A program made the position numbers and the translations under genes. Under the pieces are notes generated by a model that was not told the origin of the DNA, did no database searches, and saw only the letters and a program-made list of their open reading frames with translations. 64,000 nt of DNA from Colletotrichum lupini (Eukaryota > Ascomycota > Sordariomycetes > Glomerellales > Glomerellaceae). The stretch lies in contig NC_064673.1 of NCBI RefSeq assembly GCF_023278565.1, positions 3,100,001-3,164,000 on the forward strand. Direction: 5' to 3'. Positions 1-10,667 of this stretch are shown here, piece by piece; the first letter of the stretch is position 1, and the number at the start of each line of letters is the position of its first letter.

Positions 1-1416
1 CGTGAGCAGCTCTCAGAGCTGAAGCACCTCCGTCAGATTCATCGGGCCGTCGAGGTCGTCGAAGAGGAGAAGCGATCCCTTCAACGTAAGCTCGAGGCCG
101 CCAGGTCCCTCGAGACGGAGCTCGCCGAGGCACACATTCAGCGCCAGCGTCTCGAGGACGAACGCATCGCCTGGACGGGCTACCTGGCCAGCACAGACGA
201 CGGCAGCGGCGATCTCGGATTCGACTCCCCCGAGGCTGTCGCCCGCGCCCTCGTCGAGCAGCGTTATGAGAACGCCGCCCAGCTCGACAAGATGGGCTCC
301 CTGCAAGCCGAGCTCGCTGCGCAGGAATCCTCAATCAAGTCCTGCCAGGAAGAAATCACCACCCTCAAGTCCCAGCTCGCCGACGCGAAGTCCGCCACAT
401 CAGCCCCCCAAAACGTCGACAAGACCCGCCTTCGCACTGAGCGCCAGCGTGTACTGGCCGTCAAGGAGGTGGAATACCTTCGCGCCCAGCTCAAGACCTT
501 TGACGCCGAAGACGAGGCCTTCCAGCCCGAGGCCGTCGACGAGACCCGCGCACGTCGCATCCAGGAGCTCGAAGACCTCGTCGACAAGTACAGAAGCGAG
601 GTACAAGCCCTCCACACTGAAATGTCGTCCATAGAAGCAGGTAAACCACCCGCCGCCGCAAACCCAACACCAGCAGCCGGCACAAAACGCCCGCGCGACG
701 AGAACGACGACGCCTCGGCCGCGCAGGAACAACTCGGCCTTCTCACCCGCAAAAACCGCAAACTCCAAGACCAGCTCGCCGCCGTGCAAACCCAACACGC
801 CCTCACCCAAAAAGAACTCGCCGTCACGCAAGACCAGCTCAAGGCCCTCAAAACACAATCCAAAACCCGCGTCCTGTCTCTGCGCTCGAACCCGACGTCA
901 GACTACGAAGCCATCAAAGTCGCCAAACTCAAAGCCCTCGAGCAGGAAAACGCCGACCTCCTCGCCCAACTCAACGACAACGAAAACGTGGACCTCGTCC
1001 CGCGATCCCAGCTCGATGCCGCAGACCGCCTGGTGGAAGAAGCCCGCGCCGAGACCGCATCCGCCCAGAAATCAGCCAAGCGCCTCAAGGAAGTCTGGTC
1101 TAAGAAATCTCTCGAGTTCAAAGAGGCCATCTTCTCCACGCTCGGCTGGACCGTCATGTTCATGCCCAACGGCAAAATGCGCGTCGAGTCGACGTTCTAC
1201 CCCTCCCAGACGGACGAGTACGAGAACTCCATCGTGTTTGACGGCGAAAAGGGGACCATGAAGGTCGGCGGCGGGCCGAGGAGCGCTTTTGCCCGAAGAA
1301 TTGGCGATCAGATTGGCTTCTGGGTCAGGGAGAAGGGGTGTATTCCTGGGTTTTTGGCGGCGCTGACGTTGGAGTTTTATGAAGAGTATTCGAGGAATCA
1401 GATGCAGACTGAGTAG
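1..1416 (+). CDS. MAD1: Spindle assembly checkpoint protein Mad1, C-terminal part (5' end outside window)
   Basis: The frame is open from base 1 to the TAG at 1414-1416, so about 471 codons of the 3' end are present and the start lies upstream. Most of it is Glu/Gln/Lys-rich coiled coil broken by a short Pro/Ala linker near 640-700. The last ~120 residues form the globular Mad1 C-terminal domain: an RLKEVW motif (1081-1098) of the type that contacts Bub1 in the family, then the alpha/beta fold ending in a helix near 1375-1410. Mad1 holds Mad2 at unattached kinetochores and nuclear pores and templates Mad2 conversion during the checkpoint; that is family knowledge. No intron is seen. The gene ends tail to tail with SYP1. 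The Mad2-binding segment should lie in the coiled coil but I could not place it with certainty. Confidence 0.9.
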   Translation, partial: REQLSELKHLRQIHRAVEVVEEEKRSLQRKLEAARSLETELAEAHIQRQRLEDERIAWTGYLASTDDGSGDLGFDSPEAVARALVEQRYENAAQLDKMGSLQAELAAQESSIKSCQEEITTLKSQLADAKSATSAPQNVDKTRLRTERQRVLAVKEVEYLRAQLKTFDAEDEAFQPEAVDETRARRIQELEDLVDKYRSEVQALHTEMSSIEAGKPPAAANPTPAAGTKRPRDENDDASAAQEQLGLLTRKNRKLQDQLAAVQTQHALTQKELAVTQDQLKALKTQSKTRVLSLRSNPTSDYEAIKVAKLKALEQENADLLAQLNDNENVDLVPRSQLDAADRLVEEARAETASAQKSAKRLKEVWSKKSLEFKEAIFSTLGWTVMFMPNGKMRVESTFYPSQTDEYENSIVFDGEKGTMKVGGGPRSAFARRIGDQIGFWVREKGCIPGFLAALTLEFYEEYSRNQMQTE

Positions 1417-2232
1417 AAAGAAGAAGGAATGATGATTGGAGCTTGCTGGCTGCTGCATATCGTTTGACATTGGAGAGAATACACGGCAGACAGAGGTCCG
1501 GGGAGAGGGAGACAAGAAGGGGCTCTCGCGTACACATTGCCGGGACAGCGAAAGAGCTGCTCTCCACGACTTACATATTTTTTATAACTACTACCTAGCT
1601 AAGACGTGGCGCGGCGGAACATGAGGAGGGTGGAGAGCGGAAGAAGGAGAGAAATAGCCTCGAATGGGAGGCTGGCTTGTACATGTTTTGATATCACGAT
1701 GATACCTCCACCTCACACCCTAAAGACGCGGTATTGAGGGTGCAGATGCTTGACGGATAGTTATCCTTAATGATACAATGGCTTTTTTTTTCCTTGTTCA
1801 TACACACTATTTGCGCTTTGCACTTGACACTTTGCATTCCAGCTCACCCAATTGTTAAAAGCCACACACGAGTAAAGACACCGGGTATCTTGAAAATCTC
1901 TCTTTTTTCTTCATCATATCGGTACAGAAACTACCTACAAGCAAAGCTCCCCCTACAAAACAGTCCGTCTCCGTCATCAAAGGGATGATCCCACAGCGAG
2001 ATCATACTCCTCGAAAATCCAACACCAGACAGAAGATGGGGAGGTAAAAATCAACAAGTGACTGAGCCAGACAAAATGATTATCCGGGGGGTGTCTTCTT
2101 TTCCTCTCCTGCCATGCGCTCGCTATGTAAAATGGTCTGTCTTCCAATGGCAATACAAAGTCTACCACTTTGAACGGGTATGTACACCTCGCACCACATC
2201 TTCCTCATTAAAATAGTTCATGGCTGCAAAGA
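1417..2232. other. Tail-to-tail intergenic region between MAD1 and SYP1
   Basis: About 0.8 kb between two converging stop codons. It should hold both 3' UTRs. I see no convincing ORF, RNA gene or repeat. Confidence 0.6.
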
Positions 2233-5200
2233 TTACTTGGCCTCGTACTTGCCGCTGGTAATCTTCTTCACCAAGTTCACGTCCACCCACTGCTGATCAG
2301 CTGGCAGCGCCGGCGAGGTCGGGTTGTCGTCGGCAAAGGGGTCGGCATCTTCATCCTTGCCCTTGCCCTTGGTTTCTTCCAGGCGGGAAATACTGATGCC
2401 GCTACCCAGAATCTCCGGGGTGAGCTCCCAGCGGGCTTCAATGTGACCAGGTTTGGGTTCCGCGTTCTCAGCTCCCACAATACGGCACACAATCTTCTGT
2501 ATCTCGTTTGTGAGTGTCAAGTCGCCCAAGCGCCAGTATACCAGATGCTTGTCCTTCAGATGCGTTCCTGTCGGCTTTGTCTGGGCGCCTGAAGCCTTGG
2601 CACCCTCGTACGTGGCGACGAATACCACGTTTTGTAGTGTAACAGGAGCTGTAAGGTTACTTGCGGGGTTCAGGGAGTACTGCAAGAGAAGTCCGAGCTT
2701 GTCGCCCTGCGGCTTCCAAGCCGGGCGGATCAGCAAAGGAACTTGCGCCGCTAAGCCAGAGCCGTCGGCATCGCCAGCGTGTACTCTATACGTAAACGCT
2801 GTGGATGTCTTGTTGAGATGCGACACGTCCAAGTTGAACTCGTCAGACTTTCCGAGGCTGTTTTGAACAAAGATACGGTTCGGTCCAATAACTTCAAGGC
2901 TGGGGAAATTGTTGATCCTGATCGTCTCATGTTCTATTCAAAGTTAGCATTTTGAAGTCTGCAGAATGAAAAATTGACTCACCTTGCGGAGTATCACCAG
3001 TTGCATGGTAGGCGAACGCGATTTCACCGTGAACCTTGGCGCTTTTGACGGTTCCATCCTCAAAGGTTGCGGACACCGTTTCAATGACGGAGGCGTTGAG
3101 TCCAGGCTGGTGCATTTCGGGATGCTTCAGGTGCGCGAGGCTCACGAGGGAGTTTGCGGAGCGGATCGACTGCGTGTCTGATGTTGCGGCAATGCTTGCC
3201 TCGGATGTGAGGGCAGCGACGGTCGTGGGCTTGGACGACTGGCTTGGCAATGATGGCGATGTTGGGAATGGGTTTTCGTTGGTGAGCTCGGGTTCAGGCA
3301 GGCTAGGGGGCGGGACGTAGATGGTATTTCTCACGTCCCTACGTCCTCGAACAGTTCCTAGCTTGCGTGACGGAGCAGCCATCTGGGTCAGCGTGTTTGC
3401 GACATTCGACATGGCAGCTTGCTTCGCATCAGCATCCTCCTCGGCGATGGGCGAGCTCGCAATGTTAAGCTTGAACATTTGCTCATTCTCCTCAGCAGCC
3501 TCGCGCTGAGCCTGGGAAATTGGATCATTATCGGGTGGCCGGATCGTGAAGCCTTCGTCGTCCTTGGCTTGAGAATCCTTGCCCTGTGACGGGGGAGGAC
3601 CGGGTGGAGGAGCAACATCCAAAGCATCGGTATCGTGATTTCCGTTGACGGGACCAGCAGAAGAACCCAACCGAGCACTATCCGATTGGAAGTTGCTGAA
3701 GCCGTTGGTGCCTTCATGGAGCGGCCCGTCTGTTCCGGAGGACTGAGGTGGTCTGGGAGAGTCAGGTGTTTCGGGAAGAGCGGAGAGGCGGTTGTTCGTC
3801 TCGTTCAGGTTATTCGACGATGCTCGGGGAGAAAGGCCGGGGCGAACGTGAGTGCTACTATGGCTGCTGCTAAGGCCTCGGCCGAACGAAGGGACACCGC
3901 CCTTGCCGGGAGAAATCTGACCGAATCCGCCGTGGACGCTCTGCCGGCGGCGGCCGAGCATCGTGCCGATTCGGCTTCGCAGCTTCGACTCTGCGCTCCA
4001 TATTAGTCTCCCAGTCTCTAGATAGCATTACATAGGGCAACATACCGCTCTTTCCTTCGCCCAGACCAGAGTGTTCGCTTGCGTCATCGTCGTGGTGGCC
4101 GAGACTGCTGGGCGGCGGTGGAGGTGGTGCCAGAGTCTGGCTCGTGGGGGCATTAGAGGATTGTCTAGACGCCGTGGCCCTCTTCTCCAACCTCGGTCTG
4201 CCAGACAGAATCCTTTCCTTGAAGCTCGCGATTTCTTGCTCGGTGCTGATCTCCAGCATGGAAGCCAAGGTGTCAGCAGCGCGGCTCTGGTTTCGTTGCG
4301 CCTGGTCGCTTTCGTGGGTCTCGTATTGCGTCAGCAGGTCGCGCAGCTGGTTGACGCGTTGCTCGTCGAGGGCTTGGAGGGTCTCGAAGATGAAGGGAGC
4401 CTGCGAATCCCACTGCTGGGTGGTAGACTCCAGTCTCGCCGTGGCATCCGCCATCTTCTGGGCGTTCGTCTTGGGGCCCTTTCGAGCCAAGGCTTCAGTC
4501 TTCTTCTGGGCATCTTCTAGGTCTCGGGCCATGGAGGTCAAGTTGGCGGTGATAGTCTGCATGTTCTGCATCTCCTTGCGGGACGAGAAGTTACGCAGGG
4601 GACCCTCGACATCTTTTTCGAGCTGGCTCGCGAAAACGTGGTGGGAGTGGGCAGTTGAGTCGACGGATTGGAGGATTTTGTCCCAAGGACCGGAAAAGAC
4701 GCTACTCAGCTAATCAGTATACGGTCCTACTGCTAAATCACGAATGCAATGGTCGAGCAACCTACCCAAGCTCAGACGAGCTGTTGGGGACCTTGAAGGC
4801 GAGCAATTTTTTGAGGCTTTGGACGTATTGATCTTCAACTCGGCGGCGTTCCTGAGTAGGGTTATAGGTCAGCTTGGGATTGTCCTGTGCTGTCGCATTC
4901 TGTTCATCGTGGGTGGTGCCTTACCTGCAACCAGTCTGCGATCTCGGTGTTGATCTTGTTTATTCTCTTCACACGATCGGTAAGGACGTTCACGGCCTGC
5001 ATGGGCTGGAGGTGCTCCTAAACAAAGGGGAATGACAGTCAGCAAAACAAGTCGCAAACAATGCGCTCCTGCCATTGCAATGGAAGTACACCAGTCGCAG
5101 TGAGGTGGATTGTGGAAAGCCAGCCCGACCTCGGCTTCTGCCCGGTAGGAGGGCCTTTCCAACCACTGGGAGAAACAGTGACGGATTGACGGGAATGAAT

Positions 5201-5300
5201 GGGGGGGGGGGGGGGGGGGGGAGGGGGGGGCCGCGAGGGCGGCGCCCGCGGGCCGCGGGTGGGGGTGGGGGGTGGGCGGGAGGCGAGCCAGAGGGGGGGA

Positions 5301-5350
<50 letters not shown>

Positions 5351-5394
5351 ATTACCAGCATGGCCGGGTACTCGGCCCTCGCGAGATCATCCAT
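2233..5394 (-). CDS. SYP1: Syp1/FCHo-family endocytic muniscin (F-BAR plus mu-homology domain)
   Basis: Six exons, read on the minus strand: 5394-5356, 5017-4925, 4851-4766, 4701-4046, 3990-2983 and 2933-2233. All junctions are GT/AG and phases agree, giving 2583 nt and 860 aa, close to yeast Syp1 (about 870). Residues ~1-260 form the F-BAR coiled coil, from MDDLARAEYPAML through the helices ending near 4046. A Ser/Pro-rich linker follows, including the basic MLGRRRQS segment. The C-terminal ~250 residues are the muniscin mu-homology domain (exons 5-6) that binds endocytic cargo and Ede1-type adaptors. The protein is expected at early endocytic patches on the plasma membrane, bending membrane and inhibiting Arp2/3. 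Oddity: intron 1 (5018-5355, 338 bp) contains a 46-G homopolymer, whereas the other four introns are 49-73 bp. The ATG at 5394 was chosen because exon 1 encodes the expected family N terminus. Confidence 0.92.
5201..5348. repeat. Extreme G-homopolymer/G-rich tract inside SYP1 intron 1
   Basis: A run of 21 G (5201-5221), a GC-rich spacer with several shorter G-runs, then 46 uninterrupted G (5303-5348). On the SYP1 sense strand it is a C-tract lying 6 bases inside the 5' splice site. Many G-quadruplex patterns (G3+ with short loops) are possible. Both a real microsatellite and a sequencing or assembly artefact fit. Confidence 0.95.
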
Positions 5395-7888
5395 TGTGTC
5401 TAATTAGTGCGGCGCGCGCAAAGTCATATACGATGAATGCAAGCAACGAGAGAAAAGGCGCGCATAGCGATGCTGTCTATGATGCGGGAAAAGGTGTGGG
5501 CGAAGTGAGGAACATTCGCATCGTGGGAAAGTCGTGAGGTGTGAGGAAGGTGGGTTGTCCTGCGAGACGGCGGCGGCGGGAATTGAGTGGATGGTTGGAA
5601 TGGTCCAGTTGGATGGTGGATGGATGGAACAATAAGGCAGGCCAGGAAGGAATGGATGGCGCCGCCGCTGCTGCTGCTGCTGCTGCCGAACAAGACGAAG
5701 CCCGGTCAGGCAGTCACCAGGTGCAGCAGGTGCAGACTGTGGTCGCCAGTGATGTGTGGGAGAGTGGGCCCTTGGGACTGGAAAGCCGGGAAGAACTCCT
5801 GGTACCTATCCATAATAGAAGTCACTTTACATACTCATCGCAGCTAAGAGTGACTTGCTTCCCTCTTTTTTTTATTTAGTCTTGGGCTGATGATGAAGTG
5901 TGGAGAGGACCGGACCGGGGGGCATGGGCCTGGCTGGACTTGGGATTTTTTTGGTGCATTCACAGGTCGGACTTGGACAGCCCGATTCATACCATGTACC
6001 TTGGTATGAACCTGGAATACTTGCATGTACAGCAACATGAGCATTTGGGGTCGAGGTTTACGGCTCGCCTCGATCAACATCGAGACGCGTCAACTGCCTA
6101 CAAACGCAACGTGGTAAGTCCCGTCTATTCATCTAATGCTGCCTTCGTGCTTTAGCTTGATCAATGCTGCTGCGTGGCCTCGACGCCTCCTTGGTCTCCC
6201 ACTGGCACCTGGGTGTCAATGTCATCCAACCTCATCCTTGAGATGTCTCACGTACCTTTTTTTTCTTCTCGAATGCGTCGCCAATTGGCCCGAGTGCTGC
6301 CTCGTCCTGACCAAAGGTTCAGCGCATGTTCCACTGGCGCCAGATTTGAATTTATTGGATTCGGATGGGACAAATGGCCTGGGAGCTGCGGACAAGGACG
6401 CACCATCCATTAAAATTCACAGTCATCCACAAGATCCTGAGGTGCCTATACTATTCATCACTAGGTAATAGCTATCCGCTTCTCCTTCTCCTCTTCCTCT
6501 TCCTCATTCTGGTCATCCCGATATGACTTCTCAATGGCAATGAGCCGGTTATAACGAATCTGTCTCCTTTGCACAGCTCAATCATAAAGAGACAACATAC
6601 ATCTCAACCCCAGTTCCACACTGACCAACCACCCTCATCTCTCTGTGCTTTGGGTCGGACAGGGCTCCTGTAATCGAAACAGGCTAGCTCGGAGGGAACT
6701 CCTGCAAATACGTCACGCACCTTACAGACCAAGTTAGCACAATCCTCAGCTCGAGTTGGCAACCGAGGAAGAACTCAACTGAGCCTTCCAGCAAAAGCCA
6801 GCTTCGAGATGTCCTCATCTGAAGCTGACAAGGAGCACAGCAGGCAAGACATACATGATCACGAAAAAGTACAGAGGCACCGCTCGTCCCCCCGATGCTG
6901 GAAACAACGGCGGCGGCGGGCTGCATAACCCAGACCACATTCCGTCAACCTTAAGCAGCTTCCCGGCCTTCGTTCTGCCTTAGTCACGTTGATCCTGTTT
7001 TAAGCATCCCGCATCCGCCTGGCAAGGTTCAGAGGAACGGTGCCTGTATGAGATGACGGGAAGTGCCTTGACGTGTCGCGCCCGCGTAAAGTCTCTGATC
7101 GAAATTCAATCTCAGCCCACCTCACGGAGACCAAGCCGGCGCAAGAAGGTAAAGGGGAAAGAGGAAAAAAAAAACCATGACTGAGCCGCCCCATCCTTGC
7201 AGGTTGTCAGCTGCGCATGAAGTTTTATTTTGGCCCTTAATTCAATCGCAAGGATCCTGATCTTCAAGCCAGAACACCACCCACAATGTATAAGTATTGG
7301 AGAAAAAAGAAGGCCCTTCCTGGCACGACTTGCCGGCAGCCCTCCATGGACTGCACGGAGTGAGACCCAAGAGTGGTGCGCATTAGCGCAGTAAAAGACC
7401 GTGATAATCCTTACGCCTCGTGAGGCTAAGAGGAAAGCTAAGATTGAGTCGAAGAAGTAATTAAAGACATATTTTGACGCCATGGGACGCCCCTCGTCAG
7501 GTACCCGGAATTGCAATGCCCAACCACGCATTATGTAAGCTTATTTCTCTTCCTGTTCATTCTTTCCACTCGAAAAGGAGACAGCAGTCCGCACTGTGCG
7601 AACGCTGTTTCCCGCCGAGATCCACACCGGAGGGTCCGGCCCGGACAGTCCTGTCACCGCCTCCGACGTTTCTCACACGGTACGTACCCAGTTCTACTGC
7701 GCTCCTGCTTTCCTAGCTGCATCACAGGGATCATCAACGGAAGGTGCAACGACGCCTCAACCCTTCCTGTCTGGTGCTCACTAAGAACGGCCAGTTGAAA
7801 GCAACGCCAGTGCACCACCGTCAAAGTCTCGTCATCCTTGCTCGCCCACTTCACGCCAACTTCCGTCCTCGACAGCCGCCCGGCTCTC
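5395..7888. other. Intergenic region between the divergent SYP1 and kinase genes
   Basis: About 2.5 kb between two divergent starts, so it should carry both promoters. It holds a short (CTG)n-like stretch near 5665-5690 and pyrimidine-rich segments near 6480-6510. ORFs here are short and lack coding character on either strand. No gene is supported. Confidence 0.55.
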
Positions 7889-9225
7889 ATGGCAGACAGC
7901 GACTGGAGGACGCAATTATTGGCGTCAGATCGATATGAAAACATTCAGAGGATGTAAGTCATAAATCTTCAATGTGCATTCAAGCCATACTTACAACAAT
8001 CCCTATGTAGAAAGTCCGTCTTGGAGACAGCTAGTCCGGATGCCAAAGACACGTCACAGTCGGACGCATTTTCTGTAGAAAACCAGGCTTATAAAGACTC
8101 GTCGTCCAGGGTGAGTTTTCCACCCTATTTCTCACCTTTTGCCCAAGTTCAACGCTCACATGTCAAGGTCAGGCTCAATATGACGAAATCTGCCAGCTAG
8201 TCGGCTCAGCCAATTTGTCTCGCCCGGAAGCCCCAGCACCTGCTGATGACCAACCTGAAGATGCTGGCGTCAACATTGGTTCTTACCAAAACTGTGTTTC
8301 TTTTGCAAGTGGCTTAACGTCAGAAGTCTACCGATGCAAAGATCGAGCGCTCAAGGTCATTGTGGAAACACACAATATTGAGCCTCACAATCCGCAACGC
8401 GAGGCCAGGATTCTAGCGACCTTGAAACGACCATGCATTCCACTTTTAGAAACATTCAGGGACCAAGAACAAAGATTTGTCCTAGTGTTTCCTTACAAGC
8501 CCATGACACTTGCCGATGTCATTGACAAAGGAACCATTCCCCCACCCCAGATCAGACGTCTCTTCAAAGACATCTTTACTGCACTCGCGAATATCCATGG
8601 CCAAGGCATCATACACCGAGACGTCAAGCCCGAGGCCATCCTGCTCGACGGCCCGGAAGGGCCAGCATATCTTTCTGATTTTGGAACAGCCTGGCACCCG
8701 ACGATGTCGATTGTCTCAGAGCCGGCCAAATCCAAGATTCTGGATATCGGGACCGGCCCCTACCGAGCGCCTGAAGCCCTCTTTGGTGATAAAGCCTACG
8801 GTCCTTCTGTCGACGTGTGGGCGGCTGGGGCCATGCTGGCCGAGTGCTGTCGCAGTCCCACAAAGTCCCTGTTCGAATCAAGACCCGCCCATGAGGACGG
8901 CAACCAGCTGGGTTTGATTCTGAGCATCTTCAAAACTTTGGGCACGCCGACACGCGAGACTTGGCCCGAGGCTGCGAGCTTCAAAACGCCACCCTTTGAG
9001 ATGTACCGCATGTTTGATGGCCAACCGTGGACAGAGATTCTTCCAGAGGTCAATCCCCATGCTCGAGAGCTGATCTCGAGCTTGGTGCGCTTTGACTCTA
9101 AGAGGGCTACAGCGGAGCAAGTGAGTTGCGGTGATCTTTTTCACCACAAGCAATTATCTTTACTGACTATACAATAGGCTCTACAGCACAAGTTCATGAT
9201 AGGCACTGAGGAAAGTCAAACATAG
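7889..9225 (+). CDS. CDK-like serine/threonine kinase, Csk1-type CDK-activating kinase candidate
   Basis: Four exons: 7889-7953, 8011-8110, 8173-9120 and 9178-9225, all in phase, giving 386 aa. The ATG at 7889 begins a short helical N terminus; the kinase domain runs from about residue 95 to the end. Visible landmarks are an ALKV lysine (~residue 116), HRDVKPEAIL catalytic loop (Asp ~205), DFG (Asp ~224), GPYRAPE at the end of the activation segment and VDVWAAG in subdomain IX. The order and short insert suggest the CMGC/CDK branch; resemblance to S. pombe Csk1, which activates CDKs, is my best match but is inference. Oddity: the metal-binding Asn usually found five residues after the HRD Asp is Ala. 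There is no Gly-rich GxGxxG loop, only SGLTSEVY. A pseudokinase or an atypical active kinase are both possible. Confidence 0.8.
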
Positions 9226-9594
9226 GAGGCCACCCGGTCTTCGAGGACAACGTGACAAAGAGCAGGTGTATTTGAAGCTGGGCCATCCTTAGTCCTTGGA
9301 AGGTCGAAGGAAAGGGGTCAACATTGTGCTGCAGGTTTTCAAAGTAGTTTCTTTGTGTTCACGGTCTCCATTGAGTCCCATGAGCCTTGGAAACCCTTCA
9401 GAACGCTGCGAAGAGATCTCGGTATCGAAGAACAAAGGCCCCAGGATCTCGCACCAGGTATTAGTGTCCGCGGCCCTGCGCGTCATCGTCACCCAACCAC
9501 GTCAAACTCAACTTTTCCCATCTCGCAAGATCAAGTCAGTTCAGACACTACTAGCCTCATCCGCGCTTCAGAAATCGAAGAAAGCTGTCAAACC
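9226..9594 (+). other. Intergenic region / probable 5' leader of the Cys-rich gene
   Basis: The downstream frame stays open here without an ATG, and a possible splice donor lies at CAG/GTATTAG near 9458. It may be 5' UTR or a missed first exon. Confidence 0.4.
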
Positions 9595-10266
9595 ATGGCC
9601 CCTCCTGGCGAAAAAAGATCAAAAGATCGCGCGCCCTCTGGCCCGAAGAAAGTGAAAAACCGTAACGGCCCGAACATTGGCACTCAGAACGCACCGGACA
9701 CGTCGGTCCTCGGGGACCAACCCGAAGGATCACGACGACAAGAGGGCTCAACAAAGAAGAATACCAACGCCATCGCAGATATGCCAAGAAGGTTAGCAGG
9801 AGGCAAAAAACCCCACCATTGTCCATCAGGAGAGCACAAGAGCGACAAGGCTTGTAGAAAAGGCCGTTGTCTTATAAAATGTTCTGAATGCGCCTCCAAT
9901 CGCTCTACGTTCGGGGGATCGAAATGTTGGGTTTGTAAGAAAAGCGAGATCCGTCGGGCACAGATAGCAGCGAGGCAGGCGGGTGGCGTCGCCAACAAGG
10001 CGTCGCTTCCTCGGCAACGGCCTACGCGCGTCACCAAAAGGGGGACATGGCTCCGTATGGGATTCCTCAGGCGTCATTACCAGGTCGCGTCGGTCAATCG
10101 GCACCGGAAGGTCATCTCGGCGAAGATTGTCGAGGATATTCCCGAAACCACCTACGTCGACACGGCTATGGACGTCTGCTCTACCCCCAGCGTTGCTGAA
10201 TCCGACACTTATATGGGCGATGTCGATGACGAGTCCGATGACGAGCCCGGCCTTTCACCAGCTTAG
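9595..10266 (+). CDS. Hypothetical basic protein with a Cys/His cluster
   Basis: 223 aa from the ATG at 9595, which sits in a good fungal initiation context (AAACCATGG). I do not recognise a family. Residues 1-70 are Lys/Arg/Pro/Gly-rich and disordered-looking. Residues 74-114 hold His74, His75, Cys76, His81, Cys87, Cys92, Cys96, Cys99, Cys111 and Cys114, including two CxxC pairs (CSEC, CWVC) and suggesting zinc binding. A basic stretch follows, then an acidic C terminus. A nuclear nucleic-acid-binding role would fit but is only inference. The open frame extends upstream to about 9355 without an ATG, so a spliced longer form cannot be excluded. It lies 370 bp after the kinase gene on the same strand. 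Confidence 0.5.
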   Translation: MAPPGEKRSKDRAPSGPKKVKNRNGPNIGTQNAPDTSVLGDQPEGSRRQEGSTKKNTNAIADMPRRLAGGKKPHHCPSGEHKSDKACRKGRCLIKCSECASNRSTFGGSKCWVCKKSEIRRAQIAARQAGGVANKASLPRQRPTRVTKRGTWLRMGFLRRHYQVASVNRHRKVISAKIVEDIPETTYVDTAMDVCSTPSVAESDTYMGDVDDESDDEPGLSPA

Positions 10267-10667
10267 ATAGCAATGAGAAATTGAGGTTCAACCCAGAAAA
10301 CGCGGGCCCTGTGTGTAACGAGGAGCAACGCAATAAACGTGTGCGGGATGCCGTGGAGATTCTTAAGCTTGTTCGTGAAGGTCTCCATAGGCTGCTTTGA
10401 ATGCGTGGAGGGTTCTCTGGTTGGTCTCATGGTGTTACGCGAGTTCACGGCTTGATAGAAGTGTTGCAATTTGAACGTTTCTGCTTTTTATCATCTGTTT
10501 ACTGCCACCCATCTAGCATTTTTGCATGCTCTATTCCACACGAATGTGACTTTTTACAAGAAACCATACTTTCATCTTTCTCATCTCACGTTTCTTCTTT
10601 TCCCCTTTCCCCTTGTAATTCAACATGGTTCTCTCAACCGCATCACCCCATAAGAGACCTAGCCACC
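10267..10667. other. Short convergent intergenic region
   Basis: About 400 bp between two converging stops, AT-richer than the flanks (T-rich near 10480-10610). It is consistent with overlapping 3' UTRs; nothing else is visible. Confidence 0.5.

Noticed and set aside
5075..5537. Plus-strand ORFs encoding poly-Gly proteins over the G-tract
   Set aside because: Translation of a homopolymer lying in a SYP1 intron; no start context or homology.
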